Assembly (NCBI RefSeq): GCF_026000375.1
Contig: NZ_AP026708.1
Span: 684,501-748,500, forward strand
DNA length: 64,000 nt
From: Pseudodesulfovibrio portus
Lineage (GTDB): Bacteria > Desulfobacterota > Desulfovibrionia > Desulfovibrionales > Desulfovibrionaceae
Reading direction: 5' to 3'
The notes below the pieces were generated by a model. That model had not been told where the DNA came from, made no database searches, and worked only from the letters and a program-made list of their open reading frames with translations. Below are positions 33,095-44,069 of the stretch, one piece after another; positions within the stretch are counted from its first letter, which is position 1; every line of letters begins with the position of its first letter. Position numbers and translations under genes: made by a program.

Positions 33095-33661
33095 TCAGAA
33101 GCTTTTTTTGACCCGGCAGGCCCCTTTTCGAGGCGACAGTCCCCATACGAGGCGCAACCGCCCGTACAGGTCCTTGACGTTCGCCTTGCCGGTATCAAGT
33201 GTATCGAGGATTCTCGTCAACGTTTCCCCTTCCCTCCTGGCGAGGCAGGTGGGGGAATCGAAAAATATCACGTCCGGGCCGATCATCCAGAAAGGGAATA
33301 TGCGGCAGTAGTAGGGCCGCGCCTCCTTGGGAATCTCGCACCCCAGCGGACCGAGAAACCGGCATGCGCCCATGGAGTCCACGGCCAGCCGAAAATGCTC
33401 CCTTCCCTCGGGGAAGAGCTCCCTGACGAGGTCTTCTTCGCCCGGGAACAACCGGCACACATGGTCGATGAACGCCTTGGAATTGGACGACAGCACGAAA
33501 CCGCCCGTGTGGGGGACATGATCCTGGATGCGTTCCTTTTCCGACTGCGACAGCGGGAAACAGAACTCCTCCTGGCCTGTGGCTATGCGGCAGCAGGTCG
33601 GTCCCTGCTGCGAGCACCTTCGGCAAACGTCCGAGTCGCCGTTCTGTGTGCCGGGCACCAT
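33095..33661 (-). CDS. YkgJ family cysteine cluster protein
   Basis: 188-residue protein with the family Cys pattern: VCRRCSQQGPTCCRI at the N-terminus, ACRFLGPLGCEIP in the middle and PYYCRIFPFW later, predicted to bind zinc or an iron-sulfur cluster. The function of the family is unknown. It sits 11 nt upstream of mrcA and 14 nt after kdsD, so it is embedded in an envelope-related operon. The C-terminal end is basic. Confidence 0.85.
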   Translation of the reverse strand: MVPGTQNGDSDVCRRCSQQGPTCCRIATGQEEFCFPLSQSEKERIQDHVPHTGGFVLSSNSKAFIDHVCRLFPGEEDLVRELFPEGREHFRLAVDSMGACRFLGPLGCEIPKEARPYYCRIFPFWMIGPDVIFFDSPTCLARREGETLTRILDTLDTGKANVKDLYGRLRLVWGLSPRKGACRVKKSF

Positions 33662-33675
33662 GCGCTCCCGCCTCC

Positions 33676-34689
33676 CTAAGAGGCTCTCCCGCCGTGGCCG
33701 TTGGAAAATTTGAGTGCGCCCTTGCCGAGCAGGTCGTGCAGGTGGACCAGGCCGGCCAGGGTCCCGTCTTCGCGGACCACGGGCAGGACCGTGATCTCGT
33801 TGCGCTCCATGACGTCGAGGACGTGAGCCGAACTGTCGCCCGCCGCCGCCCGACGGGGGGAGACGGTCATGTGGTCGACGATGGGCGCGGCCGCATCAAG
33901 CTTCCCGGCGCAGACCTGCCGCCGCACGTCGCCGTCGGTGAACACGCCCTTGAGCACATTGTCGTCGCCGACGATGGCCACCAGCCCCATGCCGCCCGCG
34001 TTGAGGGCCGCCAGGGCCGCTTCCACGGCCGCGTCCTCCCCCACCACAGGCAGGTCATTCGTATGCATGAGCTGATCCACGCAGGTGGCCAGCCTCTGTC
34101 CCAGAGACCCGCCGGGATGAAACTTGCGGAAATCGTCCTGGCTGAAGGACTTCCACTCCATGAGGCAGACGGCCAGGGCGTCGCCCACGGCCAGTTGCGC
34201 GGTGGTGGAGGACGTCGGGGCAAGGCCCATGCGGCATGCCTCGCGCGGCACGGCCACCTTGACCACCACGTCGGCGGCCTCGGCCATGGCCGAAGCGCGA
34301 TTGGAGGTCATGGCGATGACCGAACAGCCGAGAGACTTCAGCGTCGGCAGGATTCCGTTCACTTCGTCGGTGCCGCCCGAGTTGGACAGAGCCAGGATGA
34401 CGTCCTCGCGCCGGAGCATGCCCATGTCGCCGTGGGCACCCTCGACCGGGTGAAGGAAAAACGACGGCGTGCCGGTAGACGCCAGGGTGGCCGCGATCTT
34501 GCGGCCCACCAGTCCGGACTTGCCCACGCCGGTAATGACCACGCGGCCTTGGCACTCGGCCATGAGGGTCAGGGCGCGGACGAACTCGTCGTCCAGCTGA
34601 TCCCTGGCTGCGGCCAGCCCCTCGATCTCGATGTCGAGGACCTCGCGGGCCAGTTCCAGCCAGTCTTTCTTGCCGTTATCGCAACTCAT
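33676..34689 (-). CDS. kdsD: Arabinose-5-phosphate isomerase (KpsF/GutQ/KdsD family)
   Basis: 337-residue SIS-plus-CBS enzyme converting ribulose 5-phosphate to arabinose 5-phosphate, the first committed precursor of KDO for lipopolysaccharide. The SIS domain has VVITGVGKSGLVGRKIAATLASTG and LALSNSGGTDEV. The linker carries FRKFHPGGSLGQRL, followed by a CBS pair (GLVAIVGDDNVLKGVFTDGDVRR; NEITVLPVVREDGTLAGLVHLHDLL). It is read toward the ykgJ-like and mrcA genes. A hairpin element copy lies just upstream. Confidence 0.93.
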   Translation of the reverse strand: MSCDNGKKDWLELAREVLDIEIEGLAAARDQLDDEFVRALTLMAECQGRVVITGVGKSGLVGRKIAATLASTGTPSFFLHPVEGAHGDMGMLRREDVILALSNSGGTDEVNGILPTLKSLGCSVIAMTSNRASAMAEAADVVVKVAVPREACRMGLAPTSSTTAQLAVGDALAVCLMEWKSFSQDDFRKFHPGGSLGQRLATCVDQLMHTNDLPVVGEDAAVEAALAALNAGGMGLVAIVGDDNVLKGVFTDGDVRRQVCAGKLDAAAPIVDHMTVSPRRAAAGDSSAHVLDVMERNEITVLPVVREDGTLAGLVHLHDLLGKGALKFSNGHGGRAS

Positions 34690-34720
34690 GGCTTTATCCC
34701 ATATACCATTTCACGATGCT

Positions 34721-34810
34721 GTTCAAAAACGTGCAAGTGCAGGACGCAAGGGGAAAAAACGTGATGACGGCTTTTCCCCGCAGCAACACGGCAACTGTAC
34801 GTTTTTCAAC
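34721..34810. repeat. Dispersed nested-hairpin element, copy 3 (diverged)
   Basis: Outer arms (34721-34732 and 34799-34810) match at 11 of 12 positions and end in A5/T5. Inside are box AGGACGCAAG (34741-34750), an inner stem GGGGAAAA/CTTTTCCCC and box CGCAGCAACACGGCA. Same architecture as copies 1 and 2 but without the central GCGTAT hairpin. It lies between purF and kdsD and could act as a terminator for purF on the minus strand. Confidence 0.65.
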
Positions 34811-34814
34811 GGCA

Positions 34815-36227
34815 TCAACAGAATTCCTTGATGATGCCGGGAGCGGCTTCCAGGCAGTCCTTGCCCATCCGGTCGGCCAGGGGCACCGGATAATTGCCGT
34901 TGAAGCAGGCCAGACACCAGTCGTTCTGGGTCACGGAGTCCACCAGACCGGGGATGGTCAGGTAGTGCAGGGAATCGATGTTCATAAACCGGGCGATGTC
35001 CTCCACCGAATGATTGGCGGCGATGAGCTCGCCCTTGGAGGAAAAGTCGATGCCGTAGAAACAGGGGAACTTGATGGGCGGGCAGGACACGCGCAGGTGT
35101 ATCTCCCGCACCCCCAGCTCGCGCAGCTTCTGGACGCGGGCCCGGATGGTGGTGCCGCGCACGATGGAGTCCTCCACGATGACGATGCGCTTGCCCTTGA
35201 TCATGGACTTGACCGGGTTGAGCTTCACGCGGACCGAGAAGTCGCGCATGTCCTGGGAGGGCTGAATAAAGGTCCGGCCAACATAGTGGTTCCGGATCAT
35301 GGCCAGCTCCAGCGGCAGGCCGGATTCCTGGGAATAGCCCACGGCCGCGTAGTTGCCGGAGTCCGGGAACGGCATGACCAAATCGGCGTCAACCGGGGCT
35401 TCCCTGGCCAGCTGGACGCCCATGGCCTTGCGCCGCTCGTAGACCACGTCGCCGAAAACGTAGGAGTCGGGACGGGCAAAATAGATCAACTCGAAGATGC
35501 ACTTGCTGACCTTCTTGGACTCAGCGAACTTCATGGAGGTCATCTTGCCCTTGTGCACCGAAACCAGCTCGCCGGGCTCCAGGGGACGCAGGTACTCCGC
35601 CTCGATGAGATCAAAAGCGCAGGTCTCGGAGGCGAACACGTAGGAGTCGCCCACGCGGCCCAGCGCCAGGGGCCGGAACCCGTTGGGGTCCTTGACCGCG
35701 ATCATCTTGTCGTTGGCCAGGATGAGCATGGAATAGGCGCCGCGCACCCGGTTGCAGGCCTTGCCGATGGCCTCCTCGATGGTCTCGGATTCGTGCAGGT
35801 ACTTGATGATCAGATGGGCGAAGACCTCGGTGTCCATGGTGGTCTGGAAGATGGACCCGTTGGCCTCGAGTTCGCTGCGCAGCTCATAGGTGTTCACCAG
35901 GTTGCCGTTGTGGGCCACGGCCAGGCGCAGGTCGCCGTGCCGGACCAGGAACGGCTGGGCGTTGCGGATGAGCGACGCGCCCGTGGTGGAATAGCGGATG
36001 TGGCCGATGGATATATCGCCCTTGAGCTCCTTGCCCAGGTGCCGCTCGTTGAACACGTCGGCCACCAGGCCCATGCCCTTCTGCTCGCGGATCTTCTCCC
36101 CGTCCCAGGTGACTATGCCTGCGGACTCCTGCCCGCGATGCTGCAGGGCGTAGAGGCCGAAGTAGGTCATTCTGGCGGCTTCCTTGTTGCCGTAGATTCC
36201 GAAAAGACCGCAGTATTCTTTCTTCAT
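34815..36227 (-). CDS. purF: Amidophosphoribosyltransferase
   Basis: PurF makes 5-phosphoribosylamine from PRPP and glutamine, the first step of purine synthesis. 470 residues: a short propeptide MKKEY, then Cys6 as the N-terminal nucleophile of the glutaminase domain (CGLFGIYGN) and YALQHRGQESAGI. The PRPP loop is IVIVEDSIVRGTT. Cys residues placed for a 4Fe-4S cluster (SKCIFEL; VSCPPIKFPCF; DWCLACF) show the Bacillus-type oxygen-sensitive enzyme with propeptide processing. 22 nt downstream of carB. Confidence 0.96.
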   Translation of the reverse strand: MKKEYCGLFGIYGNKEAARMTYFGLYALQHRGQESAGIVTWDGEKIREQKGMGLVADVFNERHLGKELKGDISIGHIRYSTTGASLIRNAQPFLVRHGDLRLAVAHNGNLVNTYELRSELEANGSIFQTTMDTEVFAHLIIKYLHESETIEEAIGKACNRVRGAYSMLILANDKMIAVKDPNGFRPLALGRVGDSYVFASETCAFDLIEAEYLRPLEPGELVSVHKGKMTSMKFAESKKVSKCIFELIYFARPDSYVFGDVVYERRKAMGVQLAREAPVDADLVMPFPDSGNYAAVGYSQESGLPLELAMIRNHYVGRTFIQPSQDMRDFSVRVKLNPVKSMIKGKRIVIVEDSIVRGTTIRARVQKLRELGVREIHLRVSCPPIKFPCFYGIDFSSKGELIAANHSVEDIARFMNIDSLHYLTIPGLVDSVTQNDWCLACFNGNYPVPLADRMGKDCLEAAPGIIKEFC

Positions 36228-36249
36228 TGGAAACTCTCTGATACGGCGG

Positions 36250-39483
<3,234 letters not shown>

Positions 39484-39586
39484 TCTGCTCGAAGGAGTTG
39501 AAGTTACACCGTTTTTCGAGAAAGGAGGATCGGTGGCCCTCCCTCATCCGCGCAGGCCACATTACCGCCCGCCGGACAAGCTAATT

Positions 39587-39615
39587 TTACTACCCGCTTG
39601 GCCCTTGAAACGCAA
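39587..39615 (-). promoter_or_regulatory. Promoter of carB-purF
   Basis: Minus strand TTGCGT (39610-39615), 17-nt spacer, TAGTAA (39587-39592), about 100 nt before the carB start. Confidence 0.5.
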
Positions 39616-39728
39616 TGGTTTTGTATGCCCTTTCCCCTCCGGCGCCGCCCGCCGTCCCGACTCGCACCGGCCGGGAATCAGGCCTGCCGATACCGCAAAG
39701 GCGATGCAGGAACATGCTGATTTTGTCA

Positions 39729-39767
39729 TTGACACCACCGAAGTTGAGACTTATTTTCACTCTCAAC
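39729..39767 (+). promoter_or_regulatory. feoA promoter with overlapping palindromic operator
   Basis: TTGACA at 39729-39734 and TATTTT at 39752-39757 (17-nt spacer). The -10 lies inside an inverted repeat GTTGAGA (39743-39749) / TCTCAAC (39761-39767) with an AT-rich centre. Such a site over the -10 of an iron-uptake gene suggests a Fur- or DtxR-type repressor. The inner bases are not symmetric. Confidence 0.55.
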
Positions 39768-39792
39768 CAAACTTTGAGGGAACTGAAGATTT

Positions 39793-40077
39793 ATGCAAAA
39801 GCCTTTGACCGCCTACCCTGCGGGGAGTGTTGTTCGAATTGCCGGGATCGACGGTGGACGCCAGGCGCGGGCGCGCATGCTCGCCATGGGCATGACGCCG
39901 GGATGCCCGGTAAAGGTGCTGGCCGGCGGGCCGACCGGATGCCGGGTGCAGGTGCGCGGCTCTGAAGTGGTGCTCTGCTGCGGGCTGGCCGGCAAGATCC
40001 TGGCCGTGGAAAACAACTCCGACGAAGGCCCACACTGCTCCTGCTGCCCGGACGCCCCTCGGGCGAAGGCTTCCTAG
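39793..40077 (+). CDS. FeoA domain protein
   Basis: 94-residue protein with the FeoA SH3-like fold (LTAYPAGSVVRIAGIDGG, then ARMLAMGMTPGCPVKVLAGGP and KILAVENN), an accessory to the ferrous iron permease FeoB. Unlike short FeoA proteins it has a Cys-rich tail (HCSCCPDAP) that could bind metal. No feoB follows; a terminator closes the gene as a single unit. Divergent from carB. A GAGGGA ribosome site precedes the start. Confidence 0.85.
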   Translation: MQKPLTAYPAGSVVRIAGIDGGRQARARMLAMGMTPGCPVKVLAGGPTGCRVQVRGSEVVLCCGLAGKILAVENNSDEGPHCSCCPDAPRAKAS

Positions 40078-40101
40078 CCTCCCGCGCCATAAAGTGATTA
40101 C

Positions 40102-40126
40102 AAGCCGCCGCAAGGCGGCTTTTTTC
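40102..40126 (+). terminator. Terminator after feoA
   Basis: 7-bp stem AGCCGCC/GGCGGCT (40103-40109 with 40114-40120), GCAA tetraloop and six T. Confidence 0.9.
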
Positions 40127-40204
40127 TTGCCGCCGACAGGGATATGCTTGTGCCCGACCGACGCCGGGTGGTATCCTTTCCGGAAAACATACCGGAGGGA
40201 AACC

Positions 40205-41161
40205 ATGCCCGAACCCATCAGGATCGGCATCAGCGCCTGCCTGCTCGGCGAAAAAGTCCGCTATGACGGCCAGGGAGCCCACGCCAAACACCTGACCGGC
40301 GTCTTTGCCGACTCATTCGAATACCACCCCGTCTGCCCGGAGGTCGGCTGCGGCATGGGCGTGCCCCGGGAGGCGGTCCGGCTGGTAGGGACACGGGAGA
40401 ACCCCCGTCTCAAGGGACGGCAGACCGGCAGGGACTGGACCGACGCCATGCGCGACTGGGCCGAGGGAATCTGGCCGGAGTTGGAAAAGAAGCGGCTATG
40501 CGGCTTCATCTTCAAGGCCAAATCCCCCTCCAGCGGGATCACGCGCATCAAGGTATACCCCGAATCCGGAGGCCAGCCGGTGAGCTACGCGGGGGTAGGG
40601 TTGTTCGCAGGCATGGTCATGGAACGATTCCCTCTCCTGCCCGTGGAGGACCACGGGCGACTGCACGACGTGGTCCTGCGCGGTAACTTCATCGAGCGCG
40701 TGTTCGTGGAGCACCGCTGGAACCGGATGCTCGACCGGGGAGCGACCATGAAGAACCTCATCGACTTCCACACGCGCCACAAGATGCTCATCCGCGCCCA
40801 CGACGTCACCGGATACCGCGAACTGGGCAAGATCGTTGCCGAGGGCGGCAAGGGCGACCTGCCGAAACGGTTCGCGCGCTACCACGAGCGGCTGCACAGG
40901 GCGCTCTCCCTCAAGCCGACCATCAAGAAGAACGTGGACGTGCTCATGCACGTCATGGGGTATTTCAAAAAGGTCCTGAGCCGTGACGAAAAGCAGGAAT
41001 GCCTCGAAATAATCGAAAATTACCGGAACAATCTCATCCCGCTCATCGTGCCGGTCACGCTGATGAACCACTTTGTGCGCAAATACGGCATCGAGTATCT
41101 GCGGGAACAGTATTACCTGAATCCGCACCCAATGGACCTTAAGCTGCGCAATCACGCATGA
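40205..41161 (+). CDS. DUF523 and DUF1722 (YbgA) domain protein
   Basis: 318-residue cytoplasmic protein. The N-terminal DUF523 domain (residues 1-150) has IGISACLLGEKVRYDG and YHPVCPEVGCGMGVPRE. The C-terminal DUF1722/YbgA domain has FHTRHKMLIRAHDVTGYRELGKIV and TLMNHFVRKYGIEYLREQYYLNPHP. Both conserved Cys in the first domain hint at cluster or metal binding. Family members are sometimes linked to DNA photolyase or stress genes; function undetermined. GGAGGGAAACC gives a strong ribosome site. Convergent with the next gene. Confidence 0.88.
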   Translation: MPEPIRIGISACLLGEKVRYDGQGAHAKHLTGVFADSFEYHPVCPEVGCGMGVPREAVRLVGTRENPRLKGRQTGRDWTDAMRDWAEGIWPELEKKRLCGFIFKAKSPSSGITRIKVYPESGGQPVSYAGVGLFAGMVMERFPLLPVEDHGRLHDVVLRGNFIERVFVEHRWNRMLDRGATMKNLIDFHTRHKMLIRAHDVTGYRELGKIVAEGGKGDLPKRFARYHERLHRALSLKPTIKKNVDVLMHVMGYFKKVLSRDEKQECLEIIENYRNNLIPLIVPVTLMNHFVRKYGIEYLREQYYLNPHPMDLKLRNHA

Positions 41162-41179
41162 TGTCGAGGAAAATCGGTC

Positions 41180-41962
41180 TTACAGGGAAACGGTGGAAAC
41201 GGGTTCCAGCTCCAGCCGGACGCCCTTGAGGTCGCCGCCGGATTCGATCCAGGACTTGAGGAGCTCCCGGTTGCGAAAGACGACGGGATGCGGGCAGCCG
41301 TATGCCGCCTGGTCCAGGAGGCCCGCCGCCTGGTCGGGATAGTGCTTGGCCGCGGACAGGCAGGCCAGCAGGTTGAGGCACAGCTCGTTCAGGGGGAAAC
41401 CCAGGGTCATGGCCTTGCCCAACGGCAGCATGACGTCACCATAGCGGCGCGCCTTGTAATAGGCCACGGCCAGGTCGAACTGGGCCGCGTGCAGGCCGGG
41501 CAGCCGTTTCGCGATCGCCTCCCGCTCGGTCACGGTGTAGCAAATGCGCTCGGCCACATACGGGGAGCCGTCCTCGTTGCGCAGCCGGGTTTCGAACCCA
41601 TAACGCCGCGCCCAGAACATGCCTTCCACTGCCTCGTCCGGGTTGAGCCGCATGTCCACCTGCTGGCAACCGGCAAGGCGCATGTCCTTGAGCAGTCCGC
41701 CGGTGGGCACGGTGTCGAGCCGGGCGCTCCACAGGACGTTCATCCCCAGGACGCGCATGGTCTCGCACATGGCCACGGCCTTGGCGTGATCGCGGAAGAT
41801 GGCGGGATCGTCGAAAGCCAACGCGGTCAGACCGCGCTCCCCGGCCTCTCCGGCCACGGGCGCGATGTCCCAATCCCCGTCGTGCCGGACCACGCCGTGC
41901 GCGAACGGTCCGTTTCGCCCGTCTTTCCCCACGGACATGTCGGCTCTCAACTCAATATACAT
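41180..41962 (-). CDS. Radical-SAM-barrel-like protein without cluster motif
   Basis: 260-residue protein I do not recognise as a named family. Residues about 43-120 read like the back half of a radical SAM barrel: ALAFDDPAIFRDHAKAVAMC, then GMNVLWSARLDTVP, then LLKDMRLAGCQQVDMRLNPDEA and RRYGFETRL. The CxxxCxxC cluster motif is absent. Residues about 150-235 look like helical TPR-type repeats (AAQFDLAVAYYKARRYGDVMLPLGKAM, then LNLLACLSAAKHYPDQAAGLLDQA). The start at 41962 omits a poorly coded extension to 42040. It could be a scaffold or regulator derived from a radical SAM enzyme. Confidence 0.7.
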   Translation of the reverse strand: MYIELRADMSVGKDGRNGPFAHGVVRHDGDWDIAPVAGEAGERGLTALAFDDPAIFRDHAKAVAMCETMRVLGMNVLWSARLDTVPTGGLLKDMRLAGCQQVDMRLNPDEAVEGMFWARRYGFETRLRNEDGSPYVAERICYTVTEREAIAKRLPGLHAAQFDLAVAYYKARRYGDVMLPLGKAMTLGFPLNELCLNLLACLSAAKHYPDQAAGLLDQAAYGCPHPVVFRNRELLKSWIESGGDLKGVRLELEPVSTVSL

Positions 41963-42090
41963 TATCCACCCCGGTACGCCCGGTTTTTGACACGAAAGGC
42001 GTACTCGAAAGACGATATTGCAAGGAGTCTGCCAAAACAAAGGGACCCCCGTTGCCGGAGGTCCCTGAATAAACTGTTTTTCGGAGTGGC

Positions 42091-44022
42091 CTAGCTGACC
42101 TTGCTGCCGCCCGGAACCTCGCCCGTGGGGGTGAGGAGTTCCATGCCATCCTTGGTCTTCACTGCCAGGATCATGCCCTGGGAGAGCTGCTTGCGGAGCT
42201 TGCGCGGCTTGAGGTTTGTAACCACAACCACCTGTTTTCCAATGAGATCATCGGGAGCGAAGAAATCGGCGATCCCGGCCACCACCTGACGAAGCTCGTC
42301 GTCGCCGGTGTCCACGCGAACCAGCAGCAGCCGGTCGGCGTCGGGGTGCTTTTCCACTTCCCTGACCGTGCCCACGCGCAGATCGACTTTCTGAAAATCC
42401 TCGAACTCGATGGTCGCCACGGCGTCCTTTTCGGTTTTTTCGGATTTTTTACCCTTCTTTTCCGATTTTTTCGGACCCTTGTCTTCGATCGGGTCCACGC
42501 GGGGAAAGAGATTGGAGGTCTCGGCAACGGTCTGACCGGATTCCAGCAGCCCCCAGACGTCCAGCTCCTTGGGCAGATTGACCTTTTCGGGATCAAAGGT
42601 GATGCCGAGCTGCTTGAGCATTTTTTCCGAGGCCTCGGGCATGACCGGCCAGAGATGGACCGCGATCTTGCGCATGTTCTCGAGGAGCACATAGATGACC
42701 GTGGACAAACGCCCCGTGTTCTTTTCCTTGTACAGGGTCCAGGGCGCGGTGGCGTCCACGTACTTGTTCAGGCCGCGAACCAGCTCCCACAGCCCTTCCA
42801 GGCCGCGCGAAAACTTGAATTCGTTGAAGAAATCCTGAAAAGCCTGCATGGCGCCCTGGCCGATCTTCTTGATCTCGGCGTCTTCCACGTCCTCGATGTC
42901 GGGCCGGGGAATGACCCCCCCGAAGTACTTGTGGGTCATGGACAGGGTGCGGTTGAACAGGTTGCCCAGATCGTTGGCCAGGTCCGCGTTCAAGCGGCCG
43001 ATGAGCGCCTTTTCGGAAAAGCTGGAGTCCTGGCCGAAGGACATCTCGCGCAGCAGGAAGTAGCGGAAGGCGTCCAGGCCGTAGGCATCCTTCATGGCAA
43101 GGGGCTCGACCACGTTGCCGATGGACTTGGACATCTTGGTGTCCTCCACCAGCCAGTAACCGTGCACGTTGAGGTGCTGGTAGGGCTCGATGCCCGCAGC
43201 CTTGAGCATGGTCGGCCAGAACACGGCGTGGGGCTTGAGGATATCCTTGGCCACCAGATGGTTGGCGGCAGGCCAGTATTTCTTGAACTTGTCGCCGTCC
43301 GGGTAACCCAGGGCGGCCACGTAGTTGATGAGGGCGTCGAACCAGACGTAGGTCACGTACTCGGCGTCGAACGGCAGCTCGATGCCCCAGGTCAGGCGGG
43401 ACTTGGGCCGGGAAATGCACAGGTCTTCCAGCTCGCCGGATTCCAGCAGGCTGACGACCTCTTTCCTGTACCGCTCGGGGCGGATGAAGTCGGGATTCTT
43501 GTTGATGTGGTCAAGGAGCCAGTCCTTGTACTTGGACATCTTGAAGAAATAATTCTTCTCGGCGATGTATTCCGGCTTGGTCTGATGGTCCGGGCACAAC
43601 CCGTCCACCAGTTCCTTCTCGGTGTAGAACCGCTCGCAGCCGAAGCAGTAGTGGCCGCCGTATTCGCCGAAATAGATATCCCCTGCATCGTAGACCTTCT
43701 GCAGGATTTCCTGCACCACCTTGACGTGCCGGGGCTCGGTGGTGCGGATGAAGTCGTTGTTGGATATATTCATCCCCGGCCAGAGGTCCTGGAAAAGCTT
43801 GGAAATGGTATCCACGTACTCTTTCGGGGTCTGGCCGTTGGCCTCGGCGGCCTGGACGATCTTGTCGCCGTGCTCGTCGGTGCCGGTCAGAAAATAGGTC
43901 TCCGCGCCCATCAACCTGTGGAACCGGGCCATGGAATCGGCCACGGTGGTGGTGTACGCATGGCCCAGATGGGGTTTCGCGTTCACGTAATAGATGGGCG
44001 TGGTGATGTAAAATCGTTCCAC
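42091..44022 (-). CDS. metG: Methionyl-tRNA synthetase
   Basis: Class I synthetase charging tRNA-Met. 643 residues, starting at a GTG (44022) with AAGGAG 9 nt upstream; another GTG lies two codons before. HIGH site as PHLGHAY, zinc knuckle CFGC...CPDH, KMSKS as TKMSKSIG, anticodon-binding helices, then an EMAP-type tRNA-binding domain at the end (FQKVDLRVGTVREVEKHPDADRLLLV). A lysine-rich linker (around residues 510-540) precedes it. Last gene of a unit beginning with the RicT-like gene 47 nt upstream. Confidence 0.96.
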   Translation of the reverse strand: MERFYITTPIYYVNAKPHLGHAYTTTVADSMARFHRLMGAETYFLTGTDEHGDKIVQAAEANGQTPKEYVDTISKLFQDLWPGMNISNNDFIRTTEPRHVKVVQEILQKVYDAGDIYFGEYGGHYCFGCERFYTEKELVDGLCPDHQTKPEYIAEKNYFFKMSKYKDWLLDHINKNPDFIRPERYRKEVVSLLESGELEDLCISRPKSRLTWGIELPFDAEYVTYVWFDALINYVAALGYPDGDKFKKYWPAANHLVAKDILKPHAVFWPTMLKAAGIEPYQHLNVHGYWLVEDTKMSKSIGNVVEPLAMKDAYGLDAFRYFLLREMSFGQDSSFSEKALIGRLNADLANDLGNLFNRTLSMTHKYFGGVIPRPDIEDVEDAEIKKIGQGAMQAFQDFFNEFKFSRGLEGLWELVRGLNKYVDATAPWTLYKEKNTGRLSTVIYVLLENMRKIAVHLWPVMPEASEKMLKQLGITFDPEKVNLPKELDVWGLLESGQTVAETSNLFPRVDPIEDKGPKKSEKKGKKSEKTEKDAVATIEFEDFQKVDLRVGTVREVEKHPDADRLLLVRVDTGDDELRQVVAGIADFFAPDDLIGKQVVVVTNLKPRKLRKQLSQGMILAVKTKDGMELLTPTGEVPGGSKVS

Positions 44023-44069
44023 AATCACATTCTCCTTGTCGGGGCGGAACGCGCCCGCCGCCAACATGA

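Noticed and set aside
30732-33311. 859-codon plus-strand frame across mrcA
   Set aside because: Antisense shadow of a full-length PBP1A with all catalytic motifs; the translation is His/Gly-rich as usual for such shadows.
41140-42040. Possible pseudogene of a radical SAM enzyme
   Set aside because: The frame is uninterrupted, has normal codon use and a plausible start, so I treat it as an intact derived protein and not as a pseudogene.
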